In this document: piece by piece, positions 61,813 to 64,000 of the stretch | Layout: each line of letters starts with the position of its first letter | Position numbering within the stretch: position 1 is the stretch's first letter | Assembly: GCA_037178625.1 (NCBI GenBank) | Contig: CM074132.1 | Location: 2,604,001-2,668,000, forward strand | Direction of reading: 5' to 3' | DNA: 64,000 bases | Source of the DNA: Skeletonema tropicum | Lineage: Eukaryota > Bacillariophyta > Thalassiosirophyceae > Thalassiosirales > Thalassiosiraceae | Translations under genes and position numbers: made by a program | Notes under the pieces: model-generated | What the model saw: only the letters and a program-made list of their open reading frames with translations | Database searches by the model: none | Told to the model about the DNA's origin: nothing

Positions 61813-63279
61813 CTACTTCAGCCAATCACGCGAGTTGGCCCCATCATTTGGCTTGTAGTATATTGTACCCACTTGTCTCTGACGAACGTTATTTGGGATA
61901 ACAGTATCCCTTGCACGTGGTCGGGGACGTTTTGTTGATGCCTGCCTCTTTCTGGCTTCAAGACGTGCTGCACGAATGCGCTGCAGTCTTTCAGCAACAT
62001 CAGGTGGTATTGTCGATCCTGCTCTGGTAGGTGAGACTTCATTAACTGGGTCTTCCCTTGTTTTTGGTTCTTGATTGCTGGTACTTTCTTCTGGCTCATT
62101 GATGACGGTAGCACGATCTTCGTCATCTTGTTGACGCTTCGCACGGATACTGCTCAACCTCTCGGCAACGTTGCGAGGAATGACCTTTTTGCTTTTGCTT
62201 TGACCACCCATAGCAGCACTAGCTGCAGCCACCATATCCAAGTTATCAGACTTAACGCTTGGCTTCTTCAGGTCGCTTATCTTTTCCAACGCACCGTTCA
62301 AGATGTTCTTCTTCATACTTCCCCATTGTTGAGTCGCCTTTGCCTTACTTTGGACGTTATTCCTCAAAGCAGCCCACCCAAACTTTACATTCTCCGAGTC
62401 AGCGGGATTTGCGTCATCTTGAGCTTCGTCGTCCTCCTTTTGGTTTTCGTACCAGTCTCGCAACCCAGCATTTGGATCTCCAGTGTGACTCAAGACGGCA
62501 ACAGCACCGCCTGTTTGGTAAGTGCGAAGCAAGATTTGGACATGACGTGGATTGAACTCATTTCGATTCTTTCCAGTATGGTCGAAAGTATCCTTCGAAG
62601 AACGTTCAATTTCTTCCCAAAATTGAATGCCAAATACTTTCTTTTGCAGCTTGCGCTGTATCTGGAACATGGGGAATAGCAACGTCTGATGAGTAGCCGT
62701 GAAGGATATGAACGCATTCAAATTGAGTGCACCCCCACGCTCAGCAGCATATTCAGTTGCATCTCTCAAGCATAGCTTGCCGCCGTTGGCGCCGAATAAG
62801 TCCTTTACCATATTCTCAATCTCAGGAATGGATAACTCTCCATCGCAATCCAAATCGTACATGTCGAATGTAAAGTTGGAAAGGCTATCAATCTTGAAGG
62901 TACAAACATTCCAAACTGATACCATGAACTCCAAGAAGTCAATATCACCGCCGCCAGTCGTATCAAAATATGTGAAGCATCTTTCTGTCCATTTCGACCA
63001 ATCAAGATCGAAGAAATCCAAGAAGTGCTCTATTTGAATCGCACCACTGGAATGATTTATTTTGCAGAATAGTTTCCAGAACTTTTCGATGGTACGTCGC
63101 TTCCATCCTAATGCGGCAAACGTCATCTCCCAATTTCGATTCGTTGGTCGGTAGGGAGGAATGAAGTACTTCTCATGGTAATGTTTCTGGGCCTTTTGAC
63201 TCAAAATAGAAGCATGCTCTCGAAGCGATTTGCCTCTGTTAGCACCGATTGGGTCTCGAAGACGTTCTACTTCTGGCAT
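61813..63279 (-). CDS. EF-hand calcium-binding protein with repeated VAERLxxIRA motif
   Basis: 488 residues, intronless. Helical N-terminus. A pair of EF-hands has loops at about 106-117 (DTTGGGDIDFLE) and 142-153 (DLDCDGELSIPE), both with acidic residues at 1, 3 or 5 and 12 suited to Ca2+. A diverged EF-like helix region precedes them (HFLDFFDLDWSKWTERCFTY). The C-terminal third is basic and disordered. A motif occurs twice (PRNVAERLSSIRAKRQ, PPDVAERLQRIRAARL) with a partial third (PNNVRQRQ), which may be a short peptide docking site. Widespread in protists and sometimes ciliary. The family was not named with certainty. Confidence 0.75.
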   Translation of the reverse strand: MPEVERLRDPIGANRGKSLREHASILSQKAQKHYHEKYFIPPYRPTNRNWEMTFAALGWKRRTIEKFWKLFCKINHSSGAIQIEHFLDFFDLDWSKWTERCFTYFDTTGGGDIDFLEFMVSVWNVCTFKIDSLSNFTFDMYDLDCDGELSIPEIENMVKDLFGANGGKLCLRDATEYAAERGGALNLNAFISFTATHQTLLFPMFQIQRKLQKKVFGIQFWEEIERSSKDTFDHTGKNRNEFNPRHVQILLRTYQTGGAVAVLSHTGDPNAGLRDWYENQKEDDEAQDDANPADSENVKFGWAALRNNVQSKAKATQQWGSMKKNILNGALEKISDLKKPSVKSDNLDMVAAASAAMGGQSKSKKVIPRNVAERLSSIRAKRQQDDEDRATVINEPEESTSNQEPKTREDPVNEVSPTRAGSTIPPDVAERLQRIRAARLEARKRQASTKRPRPRARDTVIPNNVRQRQVGTIYYKPNDGANSRDWLK

Positions 63280-63545
63280 TCTTCTGTTGTTATGATCAGT
63301 GAAAGTAAGTTGTTAGTGGCATCCTCGCTTCGGCTTCGGTTGAAGTTTAAACCACAACGCGCGCGAACATTCAAATTCGAAAGCATAAATTCTTGAGTGT
63401 ATTTTCATATTCATATCATGTGTCATTTTGAATAATGCTTACTCAAACCCCTACTTTGTTCGTTCCCTTGTTGACATAATTATACCCTTGCTTTGATCGA
63501 TCGGCAACCTCCTCTTTTGATACATTCGACAGTATTATCGAAGTC
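63280..63545. promoter_or_regulatory. 266-bp divergent promoter region (EF-hand gene and NME7)
   Basis: The shared upstream region of two divergent genes. No motif was identified. Co-regulation is possible if the EF-hand protein is also flagellar. Confidence 0.45.
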
Positions 63546-64000
63546 ATGGAATGCAATGAAACTGACATCATATTCAGCTTTATCGCCGAGTGGCTTGACC
63601 CGCACTCACAACTGCTCAAGGAATACCTATTGACGTATCACGTAAATGCATCAGAAGTGGAAATGAACGACCTCAATACACGTAGAAAGTTCCTGAAAAG
63701 GACCAAATTACCGCCTACGTTGAACCAATCAGATCTTGTGAAAGGCTCAACAATTGTCTTATTATCACGTCAGCTAAAGCTTGTTGACTATGCAGACACG
63801 GCAACACGTCAACTTCTTCAGGAGAAAGAAGAGAAAATGACAATACTTGTGACTCCAACTCTCACTGACTCTATCGGTGACATTGTCATGAGAGTTGAAA
63901 GACTGGATTGTGTCCTAGTAGACATGAAATCAATTCACTTTTCTTCAAGCATTGAAGATATCAATGAAGCAGCACAACTTTTGCCAGGGATGGAGCTCAA
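63546..64000 (+). CDS. NME7: NME7-like nucleoside diphosphate kinase family protein, 5' part (cut by right edge)
   Basis: 151 codons from ATG 63546, open to the window end. The first ~90 residues are a DM10 domain (FIAEWLDPHSQLLKEYLLTY, VEMNDLNTRRKFLKRTK, STIVLLSRQLKLVDYADTAT). They align block by block with the N-terminus of animal NME7. The start of the first NDPK module follows (MTILVTPTLTDSIGDIVMRV). The canonical KPD of NDPK (LxKPDA) reads VTPTLTDS here, as expected if the first module is divergent. NME7 associates with the gamma-tubulin ring complex and axonemal doublet microtubules. Its presence suits a centric diatom with flagellated sperm. The catalytic modules lie outside the window. 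Confidence 0.85.
   Translation, partial: MECNETDIIFSFIAEWLDPHSQLLKEYLLTYHVNASEVEMNDLNTRRKFLKRTKLPPTLNQSDLVKGSTIVLLSRQLKLVDYADTATRQLLQEKEEKMTILVTPTLTDSIGDIVMRVERLDCVLVDMKSIHFSSSIEDINEAAQLLPGMEL

Overview
The window looks like nuclear DNA of a centric diatom, probably Thalassiosirales-like. The genus is inference. Supporting signs are short GT-AG introns (79-96 bp, one of 390 bp), tightly packed genes on both strands, a Nudix protein with a diatom-type plastid presequence (signal peptide followed by FAPP), secreted low-complexity PTxSPT proteins, Ty3/gypsy and other retroelement pieces, and an NME7-type gene (a ciliary family, expected where sperm are flagellated). No rRNA, tRNA or CRISPR was recognised.

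Layout. 1-3369 (minus): Ty3/gypsy element running off the left edge, with gag, protease and reverse transcriptase. Gag and protease share one frame separated by a single UGA, and pol lies in the +1 frame. 3.4-4.6 kb holds a recombinase-like remnant and several perfect hairpins. 4.6-13.8 kb is genic: a small membrane protein, a two-exon gene, a CRAL-TRIO protein, two divergent PiggyBac zinc-ribbon paralogues and a large secreted TSP1/beta-propeller protein. 13.9-26.0 kb is a direct tandem duplication (copy A 13857-17818, copy B 18362-26029). Its junction is filled by the 3' end of a non-LTR-type retroelement. Each copy carries an identical membrane-anchored Hint-domain gene. Copy B has gained two insertions (1.65 and 2.05 kb) whose empty sites are preserved in copy A. 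Copy A ends in a truncated duplicate of the acidic gene at 25341-28406.

29-32.4 kb: an LRR protein and a SEC14-GOLD lipid-transfer protein. 32.55-38.94 kb: a very similar ~1-1.5 kb inverted repeat encloses one intact LSD1-like amine oxidase gene with a C-terminal Tudor-like domain. Directly abutting it is a 3.5 kb Mutator-like element (94-bp terminal inverted repeats, broken transposase with SWIM finger).

42.8-64 kb is gene-rich and mostly conserved eukaryotic: SMU1 (splicing), a Tyr/Gly-rich secreted protein, an ankyrin-methyltransferase fusion, a GDXG esterase, BOP1 (60S ribosome biogenesis), a JMJD6-like JmjC oxygenase, a BTB-TLDc-BTB protein with a SAM domain nested in the second BTB, a plastid Nudix, a DUF4336 protein, an EF-hand protein and the 5' part of NME7. 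Many pairs are divergent with short shared promoters or convergent with 60-190 bp between stop codons. Exon joins were checked by hand for frame and consensus splice sites. Family calls rest on motif recognition without database searches.
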